This document shows positions 8,493 through 18,571 of a DNA stretch of 64,000 nt, in pieces. A program made the position numbers and the translations under genes. This stretch comes from Bacteroidetes bacterium ADurb.Bin145. Its GTDB lineage: Bacteria; Bacteroidota; Bacteroidia; Bacteroidales; VadinHA17. Positions within the stretch are counted from its first letter, which is position 1. Each line of letters begins with the position of its first letter. Below the pieces are notes generated by a model. The model saw nothing but the letters and a program-made list of their open reading frames with translations, searched no databases and was not told the origin of the DNA. Location: NCBI GenBank assembly GCA_002070505.1, contig MWDJ01000008.1, positions 37,865 through 101,864 on the forward strand. Direction: 5' to 3'.

Positions 8493-9749
8493 ATGCTGCA
8501 CTATCTGTTTGATTATCTCGATAAACTGAATGTCCCCGGGGCAGGAGTGTTCAATTATATCTCCTTCAGGTCAGCTGCAGCTGTCATTACATCCCTTATC
8601 ATTTCGATGCTGATAGGGAAAAAGATAATCTACCTCTTGCAGAAGAAGCAGGTGGGAGAGGTAGTCAGAGATCTCGGACTTGCAGAACAATACCAGAAAA
8701 AAGGCACACCTTCAATGGGCGGCGTTATAATTCTTGCATCAATAATAATCCCGGTGCTTCTTTTTGCCAGACTCAATAATATTTATGTCCTTCTGATGCT
8801 GCTCACTACTGTCTGGCTTGGTCTTATAGGATTTGTAGATGATTATATAAAGATCTTTAAGAAGAATAAGGAAGGACTTGCAGCCCGATTTAAAATTGCA
8901 GGACAGATCGTGCTGGGTCTTATCATAGGGCTGGCGCTGTTCCTTTGTGATGATGTCATGACTGTGGAGAAGGTGAGTATTTCTGATCTTAGCATGCGCG
9001 AGAAGATTGAGATGCTCGATCCTGAAGCCCCGGTTTTTGACCAGGAGCAGATATCAATAGAAAAAAAATCAACAAAAACTACAATACCGTTTGTCAAGAA
9101 CAATGAGTTCGACTATTCATGGCTTGTGGCTTTTATAAGTGAAGATCACCGGCAGCCAATGACATGGCTGGTGTTTGTGGCTATTGTGATTTTCATTCTG
9201 ACAGCTGTATCGAACGGAGCAAATCTGACTGATGGACTTGATGGTCTTGCTACAGGTGTATCGGCTATTATAGGTACTGCACTTGGCATACTGGCTTATG
9301 TTTCAAGTAACGTAATCTATTCCGATTACCTGAATATTATGTTCATACCGCACTCCGAAGAGCTTGTAATTTATGCTGCATCGTTCATCGGAGCAACTGT
9401 AGGATTCCTCTGGTACAATTCTTATCCGGCACAGGTTTTCATGGGTGACACCGGATCACTTGCACTTGGCGGGATAATAGCAGTCTTTGCAATCATTATA
9501 AGGAAGGAACTTCTGATCCCGGTACTGTGCGGGATATTCCTTGCAGAAAATCTTTCCGTGGTACTTCAGATCGCATGGTTCAAACGAACCAAAAGAAAAT
9601 ATGGAGCGGGTCGCCGGATTTTCCTGATGGCCCCGTTGCATCATCATTATCAGAAAAAAGGATATCCCGAACCGAAAATAGTGACGAGGTTCTGGATAAT
9701 AGCATTAATACTTGCAGTGATAAGCATTGTCACGCTTAAGATCAGATAG
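8493..9749 (+). CDS. mraY: Phospho-N-acetylmuramoyl-pentapeptide-transferase MraY
   Basis: A 418-residue polytopic membrane enzyme that transfers phospho-MurNAc-pentapeptide to undecaprenyl phosphate, giving lipid I. The motifs are GTPSMGG near residue 71, FVDDYIK near 113, [10 protein letters not shown] near 247, [10 protein letters not shown] near 317 and the [11 protein letters not shown] loop near 378. It is about 55 residues longer than E. coli MraY. The excess is a hydrophilic stretch near residues 150-205, rich in E and K, between two membrane segments; as I recall this is usual in Bacteroidota. Confidence 0.97.
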   Translation: MLHYLFDYLDKLNVPGAGVFNYISFRSAAAVITSLIISMLIGKKIIYLLQKKQVGEVVRDLGLAEQYQKKGTPSMGGVIILASIIIPVLLFARLNNIYVLLMLLTTVWLGLIGFVDDYIKIFKKNKEGLAARFKIAGQIVLGLIIGLALFLCDDVMTVEKVSISDLSMREKIEMLDPEAPVFDQEQISIEKKSTKTTIPFVKNNEFDYSWLVAFISEDHRQPMTWLVFVAIVIFILTAVSNGANLTDGLDGLATGVSAIIGTALGILAYVSSNVIYSDYLNIMFIPHSEELVIYAASFIGATVGFLWYNSYPAQVFMGDTGSLALGGIIAVFAIIIRKELLIPVLCGIFLAENLSVVLQIAWFKRTKRKYGAGRRIFLMAPLHHHYQKKGYPEPKIVTRFWIIALILAVISIVTLKIR

Positions 9750-9753
9750 TTGA

Positions 9754-11091
9754 ATGAAGAAGAAGATCGTAATACTGGGAGCAGGAGAGAGTGGTACAGG
9801 ATCAGCAGTTCTGGCAAAGAAGCAGGGTTTTGATGTCTTTGTATCCGACAAGGGGCAGATAAAGGAGAAGTACAAAAAGTTGCTTGAGGATCATCTGGTC
9901 AGATGGGAGGAAGGCAATCATACGGAATCAAAGATATTTAAGGCTGATGAGATCATCAAAAGTCCGGGTATCAGGGAAGACGAGCCGCTGATAATCAGGC
10001 TGCGGGAGAAAGGTATACCCGTCATCTCAGAAATTGAATTTGCGGGCCGGTATGCCCGGGGGATGAAGATCTGTGTTACCGGAAGCAACGGCAAGACAAC
10101 AGTTACCAACCTTATTTATCATATACTGCAAAAAGCCGGCAAAGATGTTGCAATGACAGGTAACGTGGGTAACAGCTTCGCCCTCTCGGTGGCTGAAGGA
10201 TCTCATGATTATTATGTTATAGAACTAAGCAGTTTCCAGCTTGACGGGATGTATGACTTCAAGGCTGATATTGCTGTCCTGATGAATATAACTCCTGACC
10301 ATCTTGACCGCTACGATCATGAATTTCAGAATTATATCGATTCGAAGTTCAGGATCACCCGGAACCAGACAGAATCGGATTATCTGATTTATTGGGCGAA
10401 TGATCCGGTAATAGCTGCCGAACTGTCACGAAAAAAATACGGGATGACCCTCCTCCCTTTTTCCGATACAATTACGGAAAATATGGCAGCATATATTGAA
10501 AAAAACGAATTAATAATTGATTACCCAAATAAAATTAACCTTATGACCATTCACGAATTGGCCTTAAAAGGCCGCCACAACACCTATAACTCAATGGCAG
10601 CAGCTATTGCGGGTAAGGTACTGAACATTCGCAAAGATGTTATAAGAGAAAGCCTGGCTGATTTCCAGGGAGTCGAACATCGTCTTGAACCAGTTATCAA
10701 AGTCAGCGGGATCAGTTTTATCAACGACTCGAAAGCAACCAATGTGAACTCAACCTGGTATGCTCTGGAATGCATGGAGACTCCTGTTGTGTGGATAGTT
10801 GGGGGCATAGATAAAGGTAATGATTATTCAGAGCTTTTTCCTGTGGTCAGACAGAAAGTAAAGGCTGTGGTTTGTCTGGGAAAAGATAACAGGAAGATCA
10901 TCGAGGCTTTCAGGGATAAGGTTCCCACAATTATTGAGACAAACTCGATGGAAGAAGCGGTGAGGTCATCATATTATCTCGCAAAAAAAGGAGAAACTGT
11001 CCTGCTATCGCCTGCATGTGCAAGTTTCGACCTGTTCAACAATTATGAGGACAGAGGACGTCAGTTCAAATCAGCGGTAAGAAATCTTTAA
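9754..11091 (+). CDS. murD: UDP-N-acetylmuramoylalanine--D-glutamate ligase MurD
   Basis: A 445-residue cytoplasmic Mur ligase that adds D-glutamate to UDP-MurNAc-L-Ala. An N-terminal Rossmann-like UDP-binding domain starts with ILGAGESG. The ATP loop VTGSNGKTT is near residue 108, with ELSSFQLD near 159, NITPDHLDRY near 179 and the INDSKATN segment near 327. SPACASFD near the end is also typical of MurD. Length is normal and no motif is missing. Confidence 0.97.
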   Translation: MKKKIVILGAGESGTGSAVLAKKQGFDVFVSDKGQIKEKYKKLLEDHLVRWEEGNHTESKIFKADEIIKSPGIREDEPLIIRLREKGIPVISEIEFAGRYARGMKICVTGSNGKTTVTNLIYHILQKAGKDVAMTGNVGNSFALSVAEGSHDYYVIELSSFQLDGMYDFKADIAVLMNITPDHLDRYDHEFQNYIDSKFRITRNQTESDYLIYWANDPVIAAELSRKKYGMTLLPFSDTITENMAAYIEKNELIIDYPNKINLMTIHELALKGRHNTYNSMAAAIAGKVLNIRKDVIRESLADFQGVEHRLEPVIKVSGISFINDSKATNVNSTWYALECMETPVVWIVGGIDKGNDYSELFPVVRQKVKAVVCLGKDNRKIIEAFRDKVPTIIETNSMEEAVRSSYYLAKKGETVLLSPACASFDLFNNYEDRGRQFKSAVRNL

Positions 11092-11102
11092 TAATAACAG
11101 AG

Positions 11103-12314
11103 ATGCAGCAGGGTTGGCTAACAAAGACTTTTAAAGGGGACAGAGCTATCTGGGGCCTTGTTGTCCTTTTCATGGTCTATTCCCTGCTTGCGGTTTATAG
11201 TTCATCAGTTAATGTAGCTTTCAGGAGCTATGGCGGAAATACTACATATTTTCTCAGAAGTCAGTTCTTTATGCTTCTGCTGAGTCTTGTAATAATCGTA
11301 ATCGTTCATTATCTGCCATACAGGATCTATTCATCACTGGCGGGACTATTGCTTATTATATCAGCAGGTCTGCTTGTTATGACTCTTGTTTTCGGGGCCA
11401 GGGTTAATGAAGCGACAAGATGGCTTGTTATCCCCGGCACCGGTTTCAGACTTCAGACTTCGGATGTCGCCAAAGTGGCACTCGTAATATATCTGGCCCG
11501 AACTCTCTCAAGATACCAGGGAGAACTGAATGATTTTATGCTTGTAACAAAGTACTTCATGATTCCTGTAGCTGTAATATGTACCCTGATATTACCTGAG
11601 AATCTGTCAACTGCTGTCCTGGTTTTCGGAGTAAGCATGATAATCCTTTTTATTGGAAGGGTACCCTTTAAATTCCTTGCAGCCTATGCAGGACTGGCTG
11701 TTGCGGGAATAATACTTTTTGCTGTCCTGCTGTCAGTATTCACAAAGGATAACAGGGTGGAAGTGTGGAAGAACAGGATTGAGAACCATTTTTCGGGAAA
11801 GGGAAGCGAGGACAGTGATTTTCAGTCGAACCAGGCCAAAATAGCAATATCGACGGGCGGATTATTCGGCAAAGCTCCTGGACATAGCACACAACGTAAC
11901 ATGCTGCCGCAATCAAATTCTGACTTTATTTTCGCCATAATAATTGAAGAATATGGGTTATTTCTTGGTGCAGTACCTCTTATACTTGCATACATGATAT
12001 TGTTCTTCAGGGGTATCGCAATAGCAAAGAAGTGCGATACTGCGTTCCCTGCTTTTCTGGTACTGGGACTGATAATAATGATCGTTGTTCAGGCGATGGT
12101 CAACATGATGGTTGCGGTTGGATTATTGCCTGTGACCGGTCAGACACTTCCGATGGTAAGCTGGGGCAGGACCTCAGTACTGATGATGAGTTTTTCAATC
12201 GGAGCAGTTTTAAGTGTCAGCAGGGTTGTTAATGCAAGGATAAAAAAGGAAGAACTGCCTGAAGAGGAATTAACAGACGAAGGAGAGAAGATCTATGAAC
12301 CGGCAAAAGCATAG
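11103..12314 (+). CDS. ftsW: Septal peptidoglycan polymerase FtsW (SEDS family)
   Basis: A 403-residue SEDS-family membrane glycosyltransferase that polymerises lipid II at the septum together with FtsI. About ten hydrophobic segments are visible. The family signatures include RWLVIPGTGFRLQTSDVAK near residue 107, PENLSTA near 164, and the segment following AKIAISTGGLFG near 250 with SDFIFAIIIEEYG near 275. The acidic C-terminal tail overlaps the murG start by 20 bases. Confidence 0.96.
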   Translation: MQQGWLTKTFKGDRAIWGLVVLFMVYSLLAVYSSSVNVAFRSYGGNTTYFLRSQFFMLLLSLVIIVIVHYLPYRIYSSLAGLLLIISAGLLVMTLVFGARVNEATRWLVIPGTGFRLQTSDVAKVALVIYLARTLSRYQGELNDFMLVTKYFMIPVAVICTLILPENLSTAVLVFGVSMIILFIGRVPFKFLAAYAGLAVAGIILFAVLLSVFTKDNRVEVWKNRIENHFSGKGSEDSDFQSNQAKIAISTGGLFGKAPGHSTQRNMLPQSNSDFIFAIIIEEYGLFLGAVPLILAYMILFFRGIAIAKKCDTAFPAFLVLGLIIMIVVQAMVNMMVAVGLLPVTGQTLPMVSWGRTSVLMMSFSIGAVLSVSRVVNARIKKEELPEEELTDEGEKIYEPAKA

Positions 12315-13407
12315 ACGGATAATTATAAGCGGAGGCGGGACCGGGGGTCATGTGTTCCCGGCAATTTCAATTGCCAATGCCCTGAAAAGGATTGACCAGG
12401 ACACTGAGATACTTTTTGTCGGTGCGGAGGACAGGATGGAAATGAAAATGGTCCCGGAGGCTGGATACAGGATAAAAGGACTGCCGGTGGCAGGATTCCG
12501 GAGAGGATTGAATTTCAGGAATATATCAGTTATTATAAAGCTGTTTAAGAGCCTGATGCTGGCAGGGAAGATCATAAAAGAATTCAAACCCGATGTGGCA
12601 GTCGGGGTAGGGGGATATGCAAGCGGACCCGTACTTTGGAAGGCCGCACGGATGAAGATACCCACGCTTATCCAGGAACAGAACAGTTATGCCGGAGTAA
12701 CAAACAGAATATTAGCAAAAAAGGCATCAACAATATGCGTTGCCTATGAGGGGATGGAAAAATACTTCCCGGTGGAGAAGATAATCAAGACCGGAAATCC
12801 TGTACGTCAGAATTACGAGAATCTTGAGAATCTTCGCAGTGAAGCCCTGGCATTTTTCAGACTCAGCAACAGCTCACCGGTGATCCTTATACTGGGAGGT
12901 TCACTTGGAGCGGGTTCAATTAATAATAGCCTTGCCGGGAACCTTGATAAGATGATCAGCTCAGGCTGTCAATGGCTCTGGCAGACAGGTACGGATTACT
13001 ATGATAAAGTAAATGCGATGGTTTCACTGTCTTCTGGAAAGAGCATTTCTGTGCACGATTTCATTAACAGGATGGATTATGCATATGCAGCAGCTGATAT
13101 TATCGTTTCAAGAGCCGGGGCCGGAACAATCTCCGAATTGTGCCTCGTCGGTAAACCCGTTATCCTCGTCCCTTCACAGAACGTTGCAGAGGATCATCAG
13201 ACAAAGAATGCTCTTGCGCTCACATATAAGAATGCTGCGATGCTTGTTCGTGATGATGATGCAGAAAAACATCTTGTCGATACTGTTATCAGTCTTGTTT
13301 CAAATGATGACGACAGGAAATTCCTTTCGTCGAACATAAAGCAGATGGCTGAGAAGGATGCAGATGTCAGAATTGCAAAGGAAGTCATTAAACTGACAGG
13401 GAAATGA
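12295..13407 (+). CDS. murG: Lipid II synthase MurG (GlcNAc transferase)
   Basis: A 370-residue GT28-family peripheral membrane enzyme that adds GlcNAc to lipid I. The N-terminal G-loop ISGGGTGGHVFPA lies near residues 11-23, a second glycine loop (GVGGYASGP) near 103, and the C-terminal nucleotide-sugar loop (ILGGSLGAGSINN) near 198. SRAGAGTISEL near 270 is the GT28 signature. The start lies within the end of ftsW, and the stop overlaps the murC start (ATGA). Confidence 0.97.
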   Translation: MNRQKHRRIIISGGGTGGHVFPAISIANALKRIDQDTEILFVGAEDRMEMKMVPEAGYRIKGLPVAGFRRGLNFRNISVIIKLFKSLMLAGKIIKEFKPDVAVGVGGYASGPVLWKAARMKIPTLIQEQNSYAGVTNRILAKKASTICVAYEGMEKYFPVEKIIKTGNPVRQNYENLENLRSEALAFFRLSNSSPVILILGGSLGAGSINNSLAGNLDKMISSGCQWLWQTGTDYYDKVNAMVSLSSGKSISVHDFINRMDYAYAAADIIVSRAGAGTISELCLVGKPVILVPSQNVAEDHQTKNALALTYKNAAMLVRDDDAEKHLVDTVISLVSNDDDRKFLSSNIKQMAEKDADVRIAKEVIKLTGK

Positions 13408-14801
13408 CAGAGTTCATCAATAAGAAAGGGGTTTATTTCATAGGTATCGGAGGTATCGGCATGAGTGCCCTTGCATTATATTTTATCGGTAAAAAATATG
13501 CTGTTGCCGGATATGACAGAACCCCGACGAGAATAACACAAAAACTTGAAGAGGCCGGATGCAATATCACTTTTAATGATGACATCAGTACCATACCTGC
13601 CCGATTCAGGGAGATAAAGGATAAGGAGGATTATTTGATTGTATTTACTCCGGCAATCCCGGCTGATAACAGGATATTATCATTTTTCTGCAATAATGGG
13701 TACAATCTCAGAAAAAGATCGGAAGTGCTTGGAGAGATCTCTTCAGAAACAAATACAATAGCCGTTGCCGGTACACATGGCAAAACTACCGTTTCAACAA
13801 TGACTGCTCATCTGCTCAAGCAATCGCATGTTGATTGCAACGCCTTCCTCGGAGGTATTTCCAAAAATTATGATTCCAATCTTATTACAGGAAACAGCAG
13901 GTACACCATAATGGAGGCCGATGAGTACGATCGCTCTTTTCACCGTTTATTCCCCCAGATTGCGGTCATTACAGCAATTGATCCTGATCATCTTGAAATA
14001 TACGGTAACCATGAGACGATGATCAGGGCATATAATGAATTCGGACGTAAGATACGGCAGGGAGGTACTCTGGTATGTAAATACCGGATAAGGGACCAGA
14101 TTTCAGCTCCTGAAGGAGTCAGATTCCTTACTTACGGAAATGAGCCTCAGGCTGATTTCTCGTATTCCGGAGTGGAACATTCAGACAAGGGATACAGGTT
14201 CGATATTAAGATCCCGGGAGGATTGCTGAAGGATCTTCAGTATACATTTCCGGGTATAATCAATATAGAAAATCTTACTGCTGCTGTGGCTGTTGCCACT
14301 CTTTGCGGCGTCACAGAAAATGAAATAAGGAAAGCAATTATCTCATTCCAGGGTGTTAAGAGGCGTTTTGATATAAGGATAAATACTCCCCGTCTGGCAT
14401 ATGTTGATGATTATGCACATCATCCTGAAGAGATAAAAGCCTGTATACTGTCACTGAAAGAGTATTTCGGTAACAGAAAGATCACCGCCATTTTCCAGCC
14501 TCATCTCTTTACGCGGACACGCGATCATGCTGATGGTTTTGCGGACATCCTCGACAAGCTTGATGAAGTGATCCTTCTGCCAGTCTATCCTGCAAGGGAA
14601 ACAGCTATTCCTGGTGTTTCATCTGAGATGATATTTGAACGGATGAAAAACATGAATAAGAAACTTCTTTCAATGGATGATATTCCAGGGGTTCTGGACC
14701 CGGAGAAGATCGATGTCCTTGTTACAATAGGAGCCGGAAATATCGACACCCTTGTTGAACCAATTGAAATGAAACTCAGAAAGGGAGGCGGCAGATGGTG
14801 A
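13404..14801 (+). CDS. murC: UDP-N-acetylmuramate--L-alanine ligase MurC
   Basis: A 465-residue Mur ligase that adds L-alanine to UDP-MurNAc, the first stem-peptide step. The N-terminal UDP-binding motif FIGIGGIGMSALA is near residues 12-24 and the ATP loop AVAGTHGKTT near 119. EADEYDRSF near 171 and DDYAHHPEEI near 335 are MurC signatures, as is IFQPHLFTRTRDH near 360. It overlaps murG by 4 bases and ftsQ by 7 bases. Confidence 0.97.
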   Translation: MTEFINKKGVYFIGIGGIGMSALALYFIGKKYAVAGYDRTPTRITQKLEEAGCNITFNDDISTIPARFREIKDKEDYLIVFTPAIPADNRILSFFCNNGYNLRKRSEVLGEISSETNTIAVAGTHGKTTVSTMTAHLLKQSHVDCNAFLGGISKNYDSNLITGNSRYTIMEADEYDRSFHRLFPQIAVITAIDPDHLEIYGNHETMIRAYNEFGRKIRQGGTLVCKYRIRDQISAPEGVRFLTYGNEPQADFSYSGVEHSDKGYRFDIKIPGGLLKDLQYTFPGIINIENLTAAVAVATLCGVTENEIRKAIISFQGVKRRFDIRINTPRLAYVDDYAHHPEEIKACILSLKEYFGNRKITAIFQPHLFTRTRDHADGFADILDKLDEVILLPVYPARETAIPGVSSEMIFERMKNMNKKLLSMDDIPGVLDPEKIDVLVTIGAGNIDTLVEPIEMKLRKGGGRW

Positions 14802-15574
14802 AGTTAGTCAGGATATTGCTTATCATACCAGTATTATATCTTGCTGTAATACCATTTGTCCTGGCATCGCTAACCAATTCAAAGCCGTGCAGCAGGGTTA
14901 TTATTCATATAACAGATTCTGCTGATTATCATTTTGTTACCAGGAGACAATTATTGAATCTCGTCTATGGCGACAATAACAGGATCCTTGGGAGTCCTGT
15001 TAAAAGCATACCGGTTTCTGAGATAGAGGAAAGGATACAGCGCTTAAGAGAATTAAAAATTGCAGAGGTATACCTGGCTATAGACGGATCGCTTCATGTC
15101 TATACAGACCAGAGGAATCCTGTAATGAGGGTACTTCCTGATGAAGGCGGCGACTTTTTTATCGATGAGGAAGGATGCACTTTCCGAAAGAGAAACCTGT
15201 ATACACCCAGGCTTCATATAGTAGGCGGTAACGTGGATATTACACCTGCGATGCTCAACGGCGTGAGTGTTCTTGATACAGGTTTTAAGGATATAGTCCT
15301 CAGGGATGTTTTTCATTTTGTCCAATATATAAACAGTAATCCTTTCTGGTCGGCCCAGATCGATCAGATCTATATCGACAGCAGGGAAGAAATTGATCTT
15401 TTCCCCAGGGTTGGGAATCATCTTATTCATCTGGGCACCGCAGAGAATTATGAAGGCAAGCTTAGGAATCTGGAAGCTTTCTATGAAAAGATCCTGCCTG
15501 AAGCCGGATGGAACAAATATTCATCGATAAACCTTGAATTCAGGGATCAGATAGTATGTAAAAGAAGACAGTAA
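14795..15574 (+). CDS. ftsQ: Cell division protein FtsQ/DivIB
   Basis: A 259-residue bitopic membrane protein in the ftsQ slot between murC and ftsA. One N-terminal transmembrane helix lies near residues 5-25. A POTRA-like region follows (roughly 35-105, ending in the AIDGSLHVYTDQRNPVMRV strand), then the beta domain with FFIDEEG. FtsQ links early and late divisome proteins. No ddl gene is present between murC and ftsQ, as in many Bacteroidota clusters. Confidence 0.9.
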   Translation: MVKLVRILLIIPVLYLAVIPFVLASLTNSKPCSRVIIHITDSADYHFVTRRQLLNLVYGDNNRILGSPVKSIPVSEIEERIQRLRELKIAEVYLAIDGSLHVYTDQRNPVMRVLPDEGGDFFIDEEGCTFRKRNLYTPRLHIVGGNVDITPAMLNGVSVLDTGFKDIVLRDVFHFVQYINSNPFWSAQIDQIYIDSREEIDLFPRVGNHLIHLGTAENYEGKLRNLEAFYEKILPEAGWNKYSSINLEFRDQIVCKRRQ

Positions 15575-15587
15575 AAACCATATTCAA

Positions 15588-16943
15588 ATGAGCAGCAAAG
15601 AACAGTACGTAGCAGCAATCGACATCGGTACCACGAAGATCGTGGCAATTGTCGGCAGAAAAAATGAGAATGGCAAAATTGAGATTCTCGGATTAAGCAA
15701 AGCTCTCTCGAAAGGAGTGAAGAGAGGTGTGGTAATGAATATTGAAGAGACAGTAAACGCTATCCAGACAACCGTTGAGGATGTCCAGAAAAGATCAGGA
15801 ATAATGTTCTCCGAGGTGTTCGTCGGTATTGCAGGACAGCATATAAAAAGTATGAAGAACCGCGGTTACATACTCCGCGATTCTTATGAGGATGAAATAA
15901 GGAAGGAAGAGGTCTTCAGGCTCATCGAGGATATGCACAAGATACATATCGATATCGGTGAGGAGATAATACATGTAATACCACAGAACTTCATAGTTGA
16001 TAATGAGACCGGGGTGAAGAGCCCGATCGGTATGTGCGGCAGGCGGCTTGAAGCCAATTTTCACATAGTAATTGGTCAGGTGGCAGCTGCCAAGAACATT
16101 GAGAAATGCATAAGAAAAGTCAATCTCTCCGTGAAGGATATGATACTTGAACCGCTTGCTTCATCAGATGCAGTGCTTACTGATGATGAGAAAGAAGCAG
16201 GTGTTGCCCTGGTGGATATCGGAGGAGGCACCACCGACCTGGCGGTTTACTACGACAATATCATACGCCACACAGCTGTCATTCCCCTGGGAGGTAATGT
16301 GGTTACAAAGGATATCAAGGAAGGCTGTGCCATACTGCAGCGTCATGCTGAGCAGCTGAAGATACAATATGGATCAGCACTCGGAGACATCGCCCCCGAA
16401 GATAAGGTTGTTTCCATTCCGGGTATAAGCGGAAGGGAGCCTAAAGAGATCTCGTTCAGAAGCCTGGCTTATATAATTCAGTCAAGGATGGAAGAGATAA
16501 TCGATTTTGTGAATTTTGAGATCCAGAACTCGGGTTATGCTGATAAGCTTGCAGCAGGAGTTGTGATCACCGGCGGTGGAGCAATGCTGAAGCACCTTCC
16601 TCAACTCATGAAATTTAAAACCGCTATGGATGTAAGGATAGGGCTTCCTAACGAACATCTGACCGGTGTGGGAAGGGACGAGATAAACCAGCCTATGTAT
16701 GCCACGGCAGTCGGATTAGTAATGCGTGGTTTTGAATACCTCGAGATGTATAAGAAGTCCTTCAGCGCAGGGAGGAAGGAAGTATATGTTACTCCTCCGG
16801 TAAGGGAACGTATTGACCATGATGAAGCAGAACCAAAGGAAACTGAGGAACAATATCAGCCTGAGCCCAAAACCTCTCTTACTGAAAAGATCAAGATAAT
16901 GATGATGAAGATGTTTGAGGTTGAAGATCAGCCTATTAACTAG
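15588..16943 (+). CDS. ftsA: Cell division protein FtsA
   Basis: A 451-residue actin-like ATPase that anchors FtsZ filaments to the membrane. The phosphate-1 loop AIDIGTTK is near residue 10, the second phosphate loop VDIGGGTTD near 208, and the adenosine loop VITGGGAMLKHL near 326. The last 20 residues form an amphipathic basic/hydrophobic helix (EKIKIMMMKMF), the usual membrane-targeting element. A 63-base gap separates it from ftsZ, with no terminator. Confidence 0.97.
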   Translation: MSSKEQYVAAIDIGTTKIVAIVGRKNENGKIEILGLSKALSKGVKRGVVMNIEETVNAIQTTVEDVQKRSGIMFSEVFVGIAGQHIKSMKNRGYILRDSYEDEIRKEEVFRLIEDMHKIHIDIGEEIIHVIPQNFIVDNETGVKSPIGMCGRRLEANFHIVIGQVAAAKNIEKCIRKVNLSVKDMILEPLASSDAVLTDDEKEAGVALVDIGGGTTDLAVYYDNIIRHTAVIPLGGNVVTKDIKEGCAILQRHAEQLKIQYGSALGDIAPEDKVVSIPGISGREPKEISFRSLAYIIQSRMEEIIDFVNFEIQNSGYADKLAAGVVITGGGAMLKHLPQLMKFKTAMDVRIGLPNEHLTGVGRDEINQPMYATAVGLVMRGFEYLEMYKKSFSAGRKEVYVTPPVRERIDHDEAEPKETEEQYQPEPKTSLTEKIKIMMMKMFEVEDQPIN

Positions 16944-17006
16944 TGATCAGAATATGGTTCTTTTACTGTTGATAAGTACTGTCGATAAACACTAAAACTT
17001 AACAAA

Positions 17007-18491
17007 ATGTCTGACGATATAATGAACTTTGATCTGCCTGTAGAAAGATCTTCTATTATTAAAGTCCTCGGGATTGGCGGCGGAGGTACAAATGCCGTAA
17101 ATCATATGTTCGAAAAGGGGATAAGGGATGTGAACTTCATAGTCTGCAACACCGATCATCAGTCTCTTGTAACAAGTCCTGTACCTGTCAAGGTCCAGAT
17201 CGGAGAATCGCTTACGGAAGGTATGGGAGCCGGAAGCCAGCCTGAGAAGGGGAAGAAAGCTGCTCTTGAAAATATTGATGCAGTGATGAACGCCCTTGCC
17301 GGTAATACAAGAATGGTATTCATTACCACGGGTATGGGGGGAGGTACCGGGACAGGTGCTATACCGGTTATTGCCAGAGCCTGCAAGGAGGCAGGATTAC
17401 TTACAATTGCTGTGGTAACAATTCCTTTTAAATCTGAAGGGAAGGTCAGGATAAGATATGCAATAGATGGTATCACGGAACTTAAAGACCATGTCGATTC
17501 TCTTCTTGTAATAAATAACGAGAAACTCAGGGAGATATATGGCAATCAGGGTGTCTCAACAGCTTTTGCAAAAGCCGATGACGTTCTGACTACAGCTGTC
17601 AAAGGTATCGCTGAGATTATCACTGTGACTGGGTATATCAATGTGGATTTTGCGGATGTCGAGACAGTGATGAAAGACTCAGGTGTGGCTATAATGGGAA
17701 TGGGGATGGCAAAGGGTGAGAACAGGGCAATAAATGCTATTGAAAATGCGCTGGCCTCTCCTCTTCTCAATTCAAATGACATTACCGGGGCAAAGAGCAT
17801 CCTTATTAATATTTCGTCAGGGAAAGGTGAGTACGAGCTGACAATGGATGAACTTGGTGAGATAACTGATTATATGTATGAAGCTGCCTCTGAAGATGCG
17901 TTGATAATTAGAGGATTATCGCAGGATGAATCACTCGGTGAAAATATCAGCGTGATAGTTATTGCAACCGGATTTGAAGCTAATTCTATATTTCAGCCTT
18001 ACAAGCCCAGGAAAGCAACAAAAGTTGAACTGCTGCAGGAAAATACCGCAATTCCTGAGTCATTGAGCAGGCCGGAGAAAGAGGATGGTTTCACTGTTCT
18101 CAGGAAAGGGCGCAAATCGATAATTACCGATCTTGAGGAAGAAATGCAGGGAGTGATAGATTTTAATCTGGTAAACAGCGAGACCACCAATATGACACAT
18201 AACAAGGACGATAATTCTGAAGATGACGAGAAGATTAAATCAGAAGCTACTCTCCGGAAGGTCAAACACATGCAGAAGATATTGCAGAAAGAGGGATTGT
18301 CAAATAAAACAATGAAAGAGAACATTGATACTTTTGAAGATGTGCCCGCATATATAAGAAGGAATATGTCACTTGGCAATCCTGAAAAAACATCTGAAAG
18401 CAAATTATCAAAATTCACTCTTACCTCTGATGATGAAGAGGGTCCCGTGCTGAGAGAGAATAATGCTTATCTGAACGACAACGTGGATTAA
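17007..18491 (+). CDS. ftsZ: Cell division protein FtsZ
   Basis: A 494-residue tubulin-like GTPase that forms the Z-ring. The nucleotide-binding segment GIGGGGTNAVNHM starts near residue 21 and the tubulin signature GGGTGTGA is near 111-118. The T7-loop region NVDFADVETVM is near 212. A long, charged linker starts near residue 325 and carries the DVPAYIRRN segment near 445, the family's C-terminal tail motif that contacts FtsA. About 45 more acidic residues follow it, longer than E. coli, as in other Bacteroidota. It is the last dcw gene, followed by a hairpin at 18521-18546. Confidence 0.97.
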   Translation: MSDDIMNFDLPVERSSIIKVLGIGGGGTNAVNHMFEKGIRDVNFIVCNTDHQSLVTSPVPVKVQIGESLTEGMGAGSQPEKGKKAALENIDAVMNALAGNTRMVFITTGMGGGTGTGAIPVIARACKEAGLLTIAVVTIPFKSEGKVRIRYAIDGITELKDHVDSLLVINNEKLREIYGNQGVSTAFAKADDVLTTAVKGIAEIITVTGYINVDFADVETVMKDSGVAIMGMGMAKGENRAINAIENALASPLLNSNDITGAKSILINISSGKGEYELTMDELGEITDYMYEAASEDALIIRGLSQDESLGENISVIVIATGFEANSIFQPYKPRKATKVELLQENTAIPESLSRPEKEDGFTVLRKGRKSIITDLEEEMQGVIDFNLVNSETTNMTHNKDDNSEDDEKIKSEATLRKVKHMQKILQKEGLSNKTMKENIDTFEDVPAYIRRNMSLGNPEKTSESKLSKFTLTSDDEEGPVLRENNAYLNDNVD

Positions 18492-18520
18492 GCACATGTT
18501 TTTTTTACTGTCTGAGTTTA

Positions 18521-18546
18521 CGGGGACACTCCATGAGACGTCCCCG
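18521..18546 (+). terminator. Hairpin after ftsZ, probable end of the dcw transcript
   Basis: A 7-bp perfect GC-rich stem (CGGGGAC at 18521-18527, GTCCCCG at 18540-18546) encloses a 12-base loop. A T-rich but interrupted stretch (cttgttta) follows, so it is not a textbook intrinsic terminator. It lies 29 bases after the ftsZ stop, and a new gene with its own promoter-like element follows. Confidence 0.6.
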
Positions 18547-18561
18547 CTTGTTTATTATTCC

Positions 18562-18569
18562 TATATTTG
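18562..18569 (+). promoter_or_regulatory. Bacteroidota -7 element TATATTTG before the porin gene
   Basis: TATATTTG matches the TAnnTTTG consensus exactly and is followed by C, as is common. It ends only 3 to 6 bases before the two candidate ATG codons, so an mRNA starting the usual 5-8 bases downstream would have little or no leader. No TTTG was seen at the expected -33 position. Confidence 0.45.
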
Positions 18570-18571
18570 CG

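Noticed and set aside
9527-9739. Plus-strand ORF inside mraY in another frame
   Set aside because: mraY is complete and conserved across this stretch, so the overlap is a frame shadow.
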